From positions 17,348,994 through 17,412,993 of the forward strand of contig OY735203.1 in the NCBI GenBank assembly GCA_963457665.1: a DNA stretch of 64,000 nucleotides. The letters are read 5' to 3'. This document shows positions 12,700 through 25,250 of this stretch, piece after piece. The number at the start of each line of letters is the position of its first letter. The stretch's first letter is position 1. The notes under the pieces are model-generated. The model saw only the letters and a list, made by a program, of their open reading frames with translations, ran no database searches and was not told the DNA's origin. Made by a program: the position numbers and the translations under genes. This stretch comes from Thysanoteuthis rhombus (Eukaryota; Mollusca; Cephalopoda; Oegopsida; Thysanoteuthidae).

Positions 12700-13450
12700 T
12701 TATAATATGTGGGTGTAATCAAAAGTATCTCAGTGTGTTCATATGTTGTCTTATGACACTTTGGTCTGGTTGGTAGCAATTTAAGTGTCTACTTAAGATT
12801 GAAGCAGTGATTCCATCCGAGTATTTAGGGTTTGTTATTGATCGAGGGCACAGTCCTCCAAAATGAGAGAGAAGTACTTTGTTCATGAGTGCTTCCAATG
12901 GCAGTTGTTGTGTATCTTCCATGTCCTTTCCTTGTTTCTTTTAGCTGGTTTGGTTCAGCCCTGTTGCTTCTATCTTTTCTATTGTTATCGATGGTTCCTT
13001 GAAGTTTCTGATATTTTTCATGAGAATTTCATTTTTTTTTTGTGAGTTCGCTCATGGTTTCTAAGTTCTTAGGCTTAGACATACTGGCGACTTGAATTAA
13101 GGAAGTCATGATATTTTTTCTGCGCTTGTTGATGTTTTCTTCTGGTTCTTTGAAGATTTTATATCTGTTCTCAAGTTCCAAGTTGAATGAATGATCAGAT
13201 GTCATTTTTTATAGGAGGTAGCTGCTGTTTCGCTTTATACATTTTTCCTGTGTTTCATCTCGGTGTTGATTTGAATTTGCATCTCATCCTTCTGTACTCA
13301 CTTCGTACGTTGACTTGATATAGGACCTGCATAGTTTTGACAGCGTCGCTGTTGTCAACCATAGGATAGTCTCTTTCATTCTTAATGACATGATTAGGGC
13401 TCCTCCAAGTCCACTTCATATTTGACTTCTTTTGAAAGGATTCCACTCAG
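12700..13450 (-). mobile_element. RTE-type LINE fragment: end of endonuclease and linker
   Basis: The minus frame at 13446-13255 gives MKWTWRSPNHVIKNERDY, then VLYQVNVRSEYRRMRCKFK. These match the W(T)WRSPNG..KNEIDYI and NQVNVGSDHRMVR blocks of RTE endonucleases. Catalytic SDH has become SEY, so the domain is inactive. Downstream on the minus strand (about 13250-13050) comes a broken linker rich in K, Q and R, as expected between endonuclease and RT. The minus frame at 12922-12719 (67 codons) is open, but I cannot match it to a domain, so the lower boundary is approximate. Confidence 0.7.
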
Positions 13451-15544
13451 GAAGTTCAGCCCATGGTCTGAGCAACCTACCAGATTTTGCAGAACTTTGG
13501 TTCGAATTAGCAAGAACTTTTGTAATAGGATTCTACGGAAAAAGGCAAAAAGGCAGGACGTATTTTTATGTTACATGTATGCAACCGCCACAGACAAACT
13601 TAACACACAGTTGTGTCCCTCGGAAATTGCGACATATTCACAGAGCAAGGTACAAGTCATTGATCTGGTGACACAGTTAGATTGGGATGACGCAATCAAT
13701 TGCTGATTTTCCCGTGACCCTTCAAGATCTCACCCAGGGATGTTGAGCCAAGAATCAGCACGAAACAGAGACACAAAAATCACTTATTTGTTTTGTAAAG
13801 GTAATTACTGTTGATAAGACTCTCCATGTGCATGTGTTTTCCAAGAATTCAAAAGCATTAATCTCTGCAACGATCGAAACTAGCCAAAATTGCGATTTCG
13901 TTCATTAAGTTTGGACGGCTAAGTTGGAACAATGGTAGATAAGCATTAAACACAATTATTGTTTATTGATGAAAAAAAAACGATTTTTTTAATTGTAATA
14001 ATGTTGAAATAAGACGATAAGAAATATGAATATTAACCTGTCATTCCAAACCATAATTTTATGGTATTCCTCCCTGTTACCTTACGCCCTATATAAGGAT
14101 CCTTGCGAATTGATAGGCTTGCATAGTTCAGTATTCATTAAGATGTCAATATTACCAATAATTTTATCGAGATTAGTGCCTCGTGAGGGCAAATAGAAGC
14201 TTTCATGAGAAAAGAATACAAAAATACTTCAGAGGTTATCCCTAAAGTGTTAAAACGATGGCTTAAAATCATGAATATATCCATTAAGCACATACAGTGT
14301 CAGTTTTTAGTTTCCCAGTGATGATGATTTGGGGCAAAACTGTTTTTTGAAAACATTACCGTAGGATAGAATGAGACAACATATCAGTTTACAATTCTGA
14401 AGAAAGCCACAACTTTGTAGGAGGGAAAGGGATTATGTAAACATTTGAAAAGTGAAAAAACTAAATATTCCATTGATGGAAGCCCGTACCTTAATAAAAA
14501 AAATCTGGTTCTATTTAGCTGTACAACTAGGATGATCGAGTCATTTTAACACGTCTGCCAGTACACTCGTAATTATTTGCCGAAGTTTGATCTAAATTTT
14601 TCACAGCATTAAATTCAAATTATGTGAATAATCGAAACCATTACTGAATAAATGCATTGAAAAAGTGGATAGATTGAAAAATAAATATTTTTTGCGTGAA
14701 ATGGATGTTCTTTTCATTATTAGGTTACAGACTTATTTATTTACTGTCTTGTATACCAATTAGGGCTATTAACATCAGCCTTACCGAGCTTACATCCTTG
14801 TACCTCGAGCTAAGCAATGATATATTGTTTGCTATCGTGAGTTCGTTATGGGGAATAACCGCCCCCAAGTCGAGTATAATCAATCAGTGCTGATAAAAAT
14901 CTAGGTAAGTTACCTGCTGTTTTTGAATCAATAGTATTCTTTCAGAATGTTCAATTCAGTTCAGTATTCAGTTTACTCCAAAAAAACTTAGTGGGTTGGA
15001 TTTAAATAAAACCGTCCTTATTCTTCAACTTGAGGTTCCATTTACTGCAGATAAAGAGAAAAAGGATGACGAAATTGAAGTATCAATCGTAGTTATGACA
15101 GTAATCTCTTGTAATTAAGAAAAGTAACGCTTAAGCATCCTGAACTTGTCTTAATATCAGGATTATAGGCAAGTAAATCTATGCACCGAATAAAAGAGAG
15201 TTGAAATTGTTACAAATGTTACGAATAAAAGTCAGTTTTGTCTACATCAGAGTTTTTTGCTAGAAAAACTTTTTTCACTTTTTTTATGTAATATGATATA
15301 AATTTGGAAAAAAAATTGAACCTCATTTGGAATAAATGGAGTGAATGTACACATATTGAATAATTAAGACTCGCATTCTTTTTGTTACGTAAATAAAAAC
15401 CAAAAATGATTGATGTTAGAGCATTCTGTATTTTGAAATTCTAAATGTATCTTCCCATCAGGCTCTCAAATGCGTTTTTTCTAACTTGAAAAGTCATGGG
15501 ATTCTAAAGTCATCAAAAGTAAAATATCTAAAGCCAACAATCAT
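13451..15544. other. Unassigned stretch
   Basis: Frames of 94 and 79 codons overlap at 13422-13706 on the plus strand. They share no recognisable motif and start inside the RTE fragment. The rest is AT-rich with nothing identified. Confidence 0.5.
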
Positions 15545-16050
15545 TTTCTTTTCGAGTGCATGGGAAAAAGCATCCCTGGCAAAATACACAGATCAGGTTC
15601 GATTTTCAGGATTAAAGAGAACACATTGATCATAAAAAGAAGAGGATATAAACAATGAATATTTCTAATATTCATATATGGGACTGAAAAATAGAACTTA
15701 ACCAGGAGACTGACCCTCGAACTGATAACCATACAACGTGCGCATCGAAGAATCATGCTATACCTCACATGGAAATATCAAAAGACAGGGAAAAATAGTC
15801 ATTCACAGATATCACAGAATCCATTAAGAATATCAAATGGCAATGGGCTGGTCATGTTGCAAGAATGCCGGACAACCGATGGACATCAAAACTCACAACG
15901 TGAATTCCCAGAGATCACATGCAAAACCGTGGCTAGTGGTATACGAGATGAAGGAACGAACTAGAGAAGTATTTCCCCGCGACGCTCATGATTGAGATTA
16001 TTGGTGAATCTTTGGGAAAGTTTATGTCCAACGACGGGTGATAAAAGACT
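15545..16050 (+). mobile_element. RTE-type LINE, 5'-truncated 3' end
   Basis: Piecewise translation gives LIIKRRGYKQ near 15628, then YGTEK at 15675-15690. ITIQRAHRRIMLYLTWK follows near 15724-15775. From 15840 comes WAGHVARMPDNRWTSKLT in one frame, then RDAHD and GKVYVQRR with the stop near 16043. Every block has its counterpart, in order, in the copies at 31.2 kb and 53.5 kb. Stops and frameshifts are frequent. The 3' tail is a decayed TGATAATGATG instead of a pure repeat. Confidence 0.9.
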
Positions 16051-16859
16051 GATAATGATGAGCGCTCTCTAGCAGTGGATATTCCAGTGTGTTACTTTCT
16101 TTCTTGGACGATTTAGCATACGGAAATTTACCGTAGATTCAGTGGCAGGATATCAAAGAGTGTCAGCAAGCATACGTCTTCGTGAAAATATGAAGTACTT
16201 CAAAAGCGATTCGTAAATTTGAATAGCTTGCAGAGGGCGAATGTAGCAGAGACGTTTGCCACTCCCATCATGAATAATCTTCTTTTTAAGACACTATTCA
16301 AAGAGTAGACAGGAGGATCATATCAAAATACACAGTGGAAATTAGGAGACAGGTTAAAGAATAAATTCTTCATTGTCAAATATCCTATGTTTTGGGATTG
16401 CAACCTGTTTAAGTCCTCGTTGTACATTAGCCTTACCTCAATGAATTTACTGTGTTTTTATACACACTAACACACACAAATACATATTTATATATGTGTG
16501 TGTGTGTGTTACATCAATTTCCAACCTTGGCATTACTTTATCGGAATATACATTATGTATGAACTTGTCAGTATTTGCGATAATGTAGTTTTTTGTTATC
16601 TAGGTTAATTTTCGGAGATGATTCATACGTTCCCCACAGCGTGTTCTTGCGGTAGAATTGTGATTAACAAGTTTTACAGACCAACCAACTCTAATGAGAT
16701 GATGTTGATTATCATCTTCCCCGTCAGTTGCTTTGCTAGATAAAAGCAATATCTATTGATTCATGAATGCATTCTTAACAGTCCCCAAAATAAGGATGAA
16801 CAAGCATTTAGATACGTTCTCCTCTATGTTCGCTTGTGTGAGGGAGACACACACACTCA

Positions 16860-16861
<2 letters not shown>
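16051..16861. other. Unassigned stretch
   Basis: Contains a small CA-TA-TG composite at about 16467-16510. No gene or element is recognised. Confidence 0.5.
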
Positions 16862-16894
<33 letters not shown>

Positions 16895-17028
16895 TATCTT
16901 TCTCCCTCTTTCTCGTTCTTTCTGTCTATCTTTCTCCTCCTAGCTCCATATCTCTCCCCTCTCCCTGTCTATCTTTCTCTCTCTCTCTCTCTCTTTCCCT
17001 CACACACACACACACACAAACACACATA
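16862..17028. repeat. (CA)n, (CT)n, (CA)n compound microsatellite
   Basis: (CA)n at 16862-16893, a pyrimidine-rich CT stretch to about 17000, then (CA)n again. The two open frames of about 100 codons across it are translations of the repeats. Confidence 0.95.
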
Positions 17029-17191
17029 TATTTTATTTGTGAGAGAGATGGATGATATTTATCCGACATAATGGTGAATTCAACAGACAATATGGAAACA
17101 CGAAAATTACGTAGGAAATCATAGAATTATCGGAAAATGATAAGATCTGCAAATAACAAGATTCGGAGGGAGGCAAGCCAGATGATTCGTG

Positions 17192-17237
<46 letters not shown>

Positions 17238-17240
17238 GTC

Positions 17241-17302
<62 letters not shown>
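17192..17302. repeat. (ATT)n abutting (GTA)n
   Basis: About 15 ATT units directly joined to about 20 GTA units. The switch occurs within a few bases near 17237. Confidence 0.97.
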
Positions 17303-17303
<1 letters not shown>

Positions 17304-17599
17304 TGTACTTTTTACCGGTGAAAAAAGTGCATGGGAAGTGAAAATGAGAATGGGGGATTGTATGTGTGGATAAGGTTTGATTCAGTGTCTGGGTTATTGA
17401 AAAAGATTGCTGCGTATGTAAGTGTGTTATTTCGTGGATGTGTTAAGTGAGGTGTTTAGATTTGAAATTCGCCGTGTGAATTTATGTCAGGGAAATCCAA
17501 AATTTTAGAAAGTGCAGGCAGCGTATTTTTCAAAATTTTGATTTAAGACTTGATAAGTTCTATTGTTTGTATCAATCTGTTCGATAGGAAATCGTGTTT

Positions 17600-19760
17600 A
17601 CATTAAAATTTTGCTGTGTGAATGCCTATGTGGATGATCCAAAATCTTACAAATATGTAAATAGGACATTTTGGATATTTTTGGATCCAAGATGTGTCGA
17701 TTATATATTTGTTGAATATGAATCAACCTGCATTCATTTGATGATCCGTGTATTTGGTATTGTATATGTTAAGATTGTTTTGTATCTTTGCAATGTGTTC
17801 ATGTATATACTATAGGAACCGAGGTGATGTTTTAAAGAATCGTTTGGTAATAGGTGTTGTTTCTATGATCGGCTGTGTTGATTTGGTGGGCGTGCTCTAG
17901 TTTGCTGGTTGGGAGGGGGCCAAAAAGGTTATATGTTTTGTTGCTGTATCGTACAAAAGTGTTTTTATAGGCGTCTTTTGTAAGCCTGAGTCGGTGTTCT
18001 TATTTTCTCCACCAGAGTTTTCCCATGGTAAATGTTCTTGCAATTTCATACGGTATTTATAGATAGGGTGTTGAGTCGTTTTTTTAACAGTCATCAATTG
18101 TTTTTGACGGCTTTGTAATGATTTCTAAGATGTTTTCCCTGTCCCCTTGTTGCATAGTGGGATGATGATTCAACATTCTTTTTTGTTTTTACTGGTTACG
18201 GTGTTTTCTATTTTGATGAATCCTTAGTGGGTAGGATTCTATGCGCCTCTCCTCTAGCATTTTGTACGAATGGATATGGGTATCGGAGGGTTATTAGTGT
18301 TTGTTCAGTTATTCTTCATAGTTAAGAATTTTGGCTTGATAATCTCAGGGACTCTCAGGCTAAGGCCTTTATTATACTTAATTCCTTTTATGGTGTTACG
18401 ATGTGAGTGATGATTTTCGGAGATGGATATTCAATACACCCTTAGTTGTAAGTTTGTATCTGGTGTATGTATTTGGATGTTGAGAGAGGTGAAGATGTTG
18501 TCAGTTTTTATTTCTTGTGTTAGATCCAACGTAGGTTCTACTTGTTAAGCCTTTCTATTACGTTAGGCCGATTTATGTTGTTTTGGAAAATTAGCAATAT
18601 ATCTCTGAGTGATAGTGACGGCTGTTGCTAAGCATCTCAACATATTCTCTCGACCAGAATCTGTGAGCAGTCTTTTATTGGAGAGGCCCCTTTATTAACG
18701 CCTAGAGAACATTCGTTGAGTACCAGGTCAGCCATAATTAAAACAATTGTTATTTCTGGTGACAAACACCAATTGCTACGCCTGAAAATATTTGCAGTTG
18801 AAAAAAAACGCTTATCATTTTTACCCCCAAAGTATGATGTGTTGGGAAAGGCCAATTTCAAGAATTCTGTGAAAAAGCATACCGGTACCTTTGTAAAAGA
18901 TGAGCACTCAAACAGGCTGAATTCTTTATTGTTATACTCTTTATCAAATCCAATAAATCAGTGGTTTGTACGTAGTAAACGTATTTTGATGAATGAGTCA
19001 TCAGGTAAGGGCAGGTCTTGTTTGGATTTGTTCAAATGTGTTCAAGCATTTCCGAGTGGTACGTTGCTCCATAATAATTTGATATCGAAACAGGCTGATT
19101 TTATTTGAAGATTTTCTCTTTAGTTTATTTTAGATATATCTCAAGGTATTTTCAGGTGGGAACGGTCGATTATTTTTTTGAAGGGTTCGATAATAGTTAT
19201 AGCTTTCAATTTTTTTTCTGGGAGCTGCCTATAATTGATGTGGTCAGTCTCATCGAGACGTTTTTTTCTATGTGTCTTGGCTAATCCGTATAGTTGTGGG
19301 GTCTTGAGTTTAGACCATCTGTCTTTGGTATTTTTCATTGAAAGTGTATATATTCTGTTTGATATGCTGGTTTCCTTGTCGATGCCTTATTTTTTTGTTT
19401 TGATGTTTGCGTTGCGTTTACTAGAGAAGTCTGTTTGTCTAGAGCAGTATTAATATCTCTAATAACTATTCCGCCTCTTTTGACTGAAGGTTTGATTAAT
19501 ACGTTTTCACTCTTTGCTATTTGTTTTTAGTGCTTGATTATGTCTTCTCGGGATAGTACTTTCGATGGTCCCTGTGTTATTTGTGGCAGTTACGATTTTT
19601 TAGTTGTAGCCTTTGGTGGAATCTATGTCTATATATCTGGGCCAGGGGCGACTTATTGCCTTAGACGGAAGGCTACTTATTTATAATGCTGTGTTTTGTG
19701 CTTGATAAATCTTGTATGAGCTATGTTTGTTGTATGAGGTTCCATTTACTATTTCTGCAC
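17600..19760 (-). mobile_element. Penelope-like element, decayed reverse transcriptase
   Basis: Read on the minus strand, motifs of the Penelope-type RT appear in the expected order but in shifting frames. Near 19480 is IKPSVKRGGIVIRD (family: K.SDKGGGIVIMD). At 19305-19264 is LKTPQLYGLAKTHRK (family: P.FYGLPKIHK). At 19100-19040 is ACFDIKLLWSNVPLGNA (family: SFDVKSLFTNVP). At 18740-18709 is IMADLVLNEC (family: SP.(I/M)A(D/N) helix). The region that should hold the catalytic YVDD reads without it. About 17890-18100 carries a further open stretch in the same direction but no clear GIY-YIG match. The 130-codon plus-strand frame at 18716-19108 is antisense to this. Ends are approximate and no terminal repeats were delimited. 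Confidence 0.6.
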
Positions 19761-19769
19761 TGGGATGTG

Positions 19770-21298
19770 AGTTTTTTTCTCCAGTCTGATTTGTATGTTC
19801 CTTATTCTTGTAACTAAAGAGTTCATTCTTTTTTTCTTCTGTGTGAAGGTATCTTGTTTGTGTAATGCACGTCTGATGTTTCTTGCCATTTTGGAAGTTG
19901 TTTCGTAAGTATTCTTAGGCATATCAAATGATAAAATTTGCCAATAGCGAAGTTTGGAGAAAGGGGTTTGTGGATAGTTATTATTATTGTTCTGAATTCT
20001 TATCTTTTACAGGCGAAAAAGGAGGGAATTATTACTATTTCTATCGGATTATATATCAATTTCTCATCAACACACATAAACGCACAGGAGTTTAATAGTC
20101 ACATGGGTGAACATTCAATAAAAAAAACACCAAGAGCAAGTCATATCCGTTGTTATACTTATCGATTCCTCCTCCTTGATAACGATTTTCTTAGATAATC
20201 TACATAAGTAATCCCTGTTAAAAAAAGGATATGTACTATAAAACAATATCAATATACAATAAACATAAAATTTTATATGAAATAACAAACATCATGCACG
20301 GCATTAACTATATAAAAGAAAGGGAGTTTTTATTTGATTAACACAACTGGGGTACGATGATGATGCAAGTATTTGTTTTGTTTTTTATTCCTGAAACGGT
20401 TACATGGTAAACAATTGTTGAATCTAACCAGCAAAACCATAAAAACAAAGTATAGATGTAAAACAAGAAAAATATGAGTAAAAATTACATGAATTGCATT
20501 GATAAATATTAGGACATAGGTGACTGAATTGATACAAAAAATCTTTTGAAAAAAGGTTTCTAATGTTTAGAGCTTGAAGCTGTAATGCTTTCTAGACTTT
20601 GTCTTGTCCTATTTCATTTTTACACCACTGTTTTTTTCTCTCCATTCACGATGAAACCACAATGGCATAACATGAACTGAAAAATGTTCTCTATAAATCT
20701 TAATACTTTAATACTATCATATCTCCAAGTCCAGATAATACACATACTATGGGCATAGAAAATGAGGAGAAACTGTAGGAAAGTGAAACAAGACTCTATC
20801 TATATCAGAATTTATGCAAGACATTATATTGTAATATAAGATGATGGAACCTGATTATATCTGCCTTGTCCAATGTCGACATGAATGCAAAATGTTTACT
20901 GAATGCTATTTTTTTGAACTTTCGTTTTTAGGCATTACATCTGATGAAACTGCAATGACGTAACATGGAAGATAAAATTACTAAACGTCATAATACATTA
21001 TCATTCATAGATTTACGTATCCAAATAACTGAAACACTCATTTACTGTATATATATAACGAGTTTATTATTCCTTTTAAAATTTATTAATTCTTTATCAA
21101 ACGTTATTAGTATCTATTTTACAATTTATCACCAAATGCTACGTGTGTTGCAATACATAGTCATTGACTTATGAATATTTAATTCAAAATTAACCAGCAA
21201 GTTTAATTAATTCAAAAAAATACTGTTTATGAATGCAAATTCCACTTTCGGAGGTGGACAGGAAAGCACAAGGTAAGTGATATACACATAATTACGTA

Positions 21299-21299
<1 letters not shown>
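19770..21299. other. Unassigned AT-rich stretch
   Basis: A weak direct repeat may exist between about 20652-20740 and 20942-21030 (GATGAAAC..CAATG..(A/G)TAACATG). No gene is seen. Confidence 0.4.
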
Positions 21300-21337
<38 letters not shown>

Positions 21338-21352
21338 TACATATATATATAT
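21300..21352. repeat. (CA)n then (TA)n
   Basis: Short compound dinucleotide tract. Confidence 0.9.
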
Positions 21353-21597
21353 GCAATGCTCTTCCAGCATGGAATAGAGTATTCTGGTAGATGAGGAATA
21401 CAAGCGATTGATGAAAATATTGCTTGAATTCAACCTCACTGATCGTCCAGTTCCGTGGAGTAGAGAGAGGATACCAGCTTTCTGGTCTGCAGCTAAGGTT
21501 CCAACCCTACCTTGTGGTACTTGATCGGATAATGGATTGTCCATAGCCACACTGAAGAGTTGTATTACAACGAAACAGCTGTCTGTTAATAACACAA

Positions 21598-21598
<1 letters not shown>

Positions 21599-21667
<69 letters not shown>
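21599..21667. repeat. (TA)n microsatellite
   Basis: About 68 bases of pure TA. It lies inside the misleading 191-codon minus frame at 21227-21802. Confidence 0.97.
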
Positions 21668-21670
<3 letters not shown>

Positions 21671-21873
21671 CAGAGGAAATACAGCATTTTTTTCCTGTGA
21701 ATCCGCCAAAAATATTTTCTCAATAAGATGTCTGGTCCCCGAAAAATGAAATATTTTAAACCGTGACTCCAAAATAATAATTAAAAGATAGAGATATAAC
21801 ATCTATCTCTTTGGTTTTCCATTTTACCTCCCTAATGTCTTTCTATCTACATTCTGTTGGATCACTCCACATC

Positions 21874-21875
<2 letters not shown>

Positions 21876-21958
<83 letters not shown>
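21876..21958. repeat. (TA)n microsatellite
   Basis: About 80 bases of pure TA. Confidence 0.97.
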
Positions 21959-21959
<1 letters not shown>

Positions 21960-22085
21960 TTCAAGGAATATCTGCCAAATGTGGTGCTACCTTTCGCTGC
22001 TCTTCAGTCAGGCCAATACATTTTGTGGGATCGCTTCATTCATGCCCGAGGTAGATTATTTGAAATAAAAGCTTGGAATAAATTG
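21959..22085 (+). repeat. Possible SINE 3' domain
   Basis: CAGGCCAATACATTTTGTGG and GATTATTTGAAATAAAAGC resemble, in order, the AAGCCAAGTGATACATTTT and ATCATTTCAAATAAGAGG blocks of the SINE at 43.5 kb. No tRNA-like head is visible, because a (TA)n tract abuts it. Similarity is weak. Confidence 0.25.
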
Positions 22086-22254
22086 GACTTTCTCAAAGAT
22101 CACCCAAACCTCTCTGTAGCATGTTGCATGTAACTGATTTTATATTACTGTCATTGTAGAAGTAACAAAAATACATGACTCACATAGCCAATCTTATCAC
22201 ATACTCCATCTTCATATAAAACCCTCATGTACTCATAAAAATTAAAAACATATA

Positions 22255-22302
22255 AAAAAAATATGTACTCAAAAACGTACGTTTTTGAGTACATATTTTT
22301 TT
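22255..22302. other. Perfect 48-bp palindrome
   Basis: The sequence reads identically on both strands with no spacer, centred between 22278 and 22279 (core AAAACGTACGTTTT). A partial extra copy of the left arm, CATGTACTCATAAAAATT, lies just upstream at about 22226-22243. It could extrude as a cruciform. See findings. Confidence 0.97.
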
Positions 22303-24278
22303 ATCCATGTAAATGCTTGCGTGCCTATGTGTTTGTAAGTAATCATGTTTGTGCAAGTCTCTGTCATATGTGATAAATTGTGTGTACGTGTTAATATTTG
22401 ACTACACATGCCTACAAAGTTCAAGCATCGACATATATAAAACTGATTAGGAGAGTCTTTACACACAAAGTTAACCTTAATCTGATTTTCCTTCTTTGAG
22501 TGAATATGTGAACACATGCCATCAAAAATAAACCAATAAAAAAAAAAAGACATTTACTCTGACCTCCATTTATAACCTTTATATGTAAGTGGATTCTGTA
22601 TACGCGCGTTCTTTATTTATACAAAGTAGACAGAATATTTTTGATGTTCAGCCACAACTTGCTTGAAAGTCCATCGTTATCAACTCCACTGCGGCCTAAC
22701 TGACCTCTTCAGACTTGAGTTCGTCCACTTTAGGTCCAGATTAAGGCGACAAAGCTTCGCAGACTGTCAGATCCGCAATTGTTAGCACTACTCATGGCTT
22801 AAGTGCCATTCTCAGCATCGATCTAAGAGTGTCTGTTCAATTTAGACGCACAAACCGTACTTTTATTTACTTCTCTAATTCTGGGATGGAGGCAGCATTG
22901 CTTATTTGGCAAAAACATCGGTTTTTTTATGTAGCCTGGCTAGCGACTATTTGGGTGATGATAACAAGTACTTTTCGTCGACATTCAAGATTCTAAATGA
23001 GCGAGAAATAAGAATACTGATGCATCAACTTACGTCCGCGTTACCCGCTGCTTCTAAAGATGCAACTAAATCTTGGATTAAGTCGACATTTTCATTGAAG
23101 TGGAATATGCCAACAACTGTACAGCATAAGATATCATGACATAAATAATCATATAAATTTCGACTCAATACCTACGTTCCCCTTATTGATCTGGAAAGGA
23201 AGGATCAAATAATGTCCAGTTTATTTCACTATGTTATTAGTTCAATACAACGAGAAGTCTTCTCTTTTATCTTCTGCTCCTTGCATTCTCTGTCTGGAAC
23301 AAACGGCGTATACACAGCGTTCTCTCGCTTTTCACAATAATATGACAGACTTTCCTTCGCAGTCGATCGGTGAAACCTCTGCACCGGAAATTTGCGTCAC
23401 ATGCAGTAATGGATTTTGAGTTACAAGGACCTATCTGTTATAGAACGTGACGGTCAGGCATGCATACGGTTTATATTCTTGAGAGGCTTGATCCAAATAG
23501 TTCAACGTTATCTTCAGTATTGTCTTACATTGAAAACAGACCTGAAAATTGATATAACATTCTTGGTAGTCACCATTCCTGCTAAAGACCTATAAAACCT
23601 TCAAAGATCAATGAATCATTCATTCAGTTATTTTGGATCAACAAAAATGGCATCCATAAATATTCCAATTTCAGCAAAATTCTCCATCGTATAAAACCGT
23701 ATTTGCTTGGTACAAGGTAAGGTTTGAAAGTTTAGATTGATTCAATTATTAATATATGTTCCCTTTTGTTTAAAAAGGTATTGTATCTGCTTATAGAGAA
23801 TAAATTAGTGAAGCATATACCATATCCCTCTATAATGTATAACAAACAAAAAAACAATTGATTCAAAAGTGCACGATATATTTCTTATATTCACATCCTG
23901 TTGAATAGCTTTTAACGATATATCGAATTAATTCCAATTTTTAGATCTGAGTCTTCGGCAAAATCAATATTTTTCATTTTTTAAGATAAACTATTTATTT
24001 TCAAGAAAATCCGGAACCAGTAGGTATCACTCTTGAAAAATATTAAATCCCATAAAGATTATTTCATCGATTTTTTCTTTTTCAGATGAAAATTTCCGTT
24101 ATCTTTAACATATCGTTATTCATCAGGTTCTTCTGACAAATATAAAAGCAATAATGGTTAATGAAAAAAAAAGTTGTATATTTGAAACATTAAATATACA
24201 GTTAGTTTTTAGTTCCTTCAGTTTTGATACTATTTACGTATGTTAACATAAACGTTGATATGTATCGGACAGTTTTTG

Positions 24279-24284
<6 letters not shown>
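22303..24284. other. Unassigned stretch
   Basis: Short frames at 22906-23139 and 23231-23419 have no motif I recognise. From 23700 onward it is very AT-rich. Confidence 0.5.
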
Positions 24285-24336
<52 letters not shown>

Positions 24337-24337
24337 A
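24285..24337. repeat. (TA)n then (TG)n
   Basis: Forty bases of TA followed by about 13 bases of TG. Confidence 0.95.
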
Positions 24338-24889
24338 TCAATGGCGTGATGATATAAAGAGCAGACAATAGGAATTGGCCCTCTGTGCAAATATGCAAAT
24401 TACTACCAAACGCCTCCAGTTAGTCAATGCACATAAATGGTTGCAGAGGCGACAGCCATCTTGCATTAAGCTGTCATTGGAGACGCAGGCAATTCCCTGG
24501 CGCATTTAAAAGAGAAGAATAGATACATCAAGAATGAAATTTAAAAAAAAATATATATGCTTTTTTTGTATTACAAGAATGTTATAAGATTTGTTCTTGT
24601 TGTTATCATTTCGTCTTTTAATTTCTGCTTTATAAACTCAACAGTATACATCTTCAGCATTGTAGTTATAATTATTTCTATTCTGCCTTAATTTATTCAT
24701 TTATTTCATGTCATCCATCTTCTACCGTTTTTTGTTCTTTTCGATGTCTGTATTTTTAGTAGTCGTTGTAGTAGTTGTAATTTTATTATTTAATGGATCT
24801 GTTAGAAAGGTTACAGGGATGCTGAAAGAGATGAGATAACTTTCGTCAACATTCCAGCACTACTATCATTTATTCTTCATCATTGGCAG

Positions 24890-25250
24890 AAGCAACTTGT
24901 TAGCGTCCGTCGTTAAACATAGTCCTTCTCAAATATTCGCCAGACCTCTTTATCGTGATTGTCACAGAGCCAGTACTTGCTGAACTTAACTAGTTTTGCA
25001 TAGAGATTCATGTTGAGTGTCATGATGTCCAATGATCATCTGACACTTTTGCAGCATGACCAGCCTATTGCCATTTGAGTTTTTCTTTATTTCGTTCTGT
25101 ATAATACTCTTGCAACCTCTCCATGTGTTGCTGAGCATAATTCTTTCATGCAGAACTTGCATAGTTCTTAGTTTGTATTGTTTTTCAGTTGGTTTCTCTT
25201 CATTTTGGGGATTTCAAGGAGGTTTGTAGAATTTGATCGACATAATACTC
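24890..25250 (-). mobile_element. RTE-type LINE, 3' end
   Basis: On the minus strand LRTMQVLHERIMLSNTWRG lies near 25170-25115, matching LRTMQRAHERIMLGLTWRD of the better copies. A W(A/R)GH-like block follows near 25075-25055, a DDRW-equivalent (IGHHDTQHES) near 25030, and the end of the protein near 24905 (TDANK, matching QRRTLKD). Stops and frameshifts are present. No (TGA)n tail is kept beyond an isolated ATGATGAAG. Confidence 0.8.

Noticed and set aside
18716-19108. 130-codon plus-strand open frame
   Set aside because: It is antisense to the Penelope-type RT motifs on the minus strand and shows no motif of its own.
21227-21802. 191-codon minus-strand frame, the second longest in the window
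   Set aside because: Much of it is translated (TA)n and (CA)n. The remaining part has no recognisable domain.
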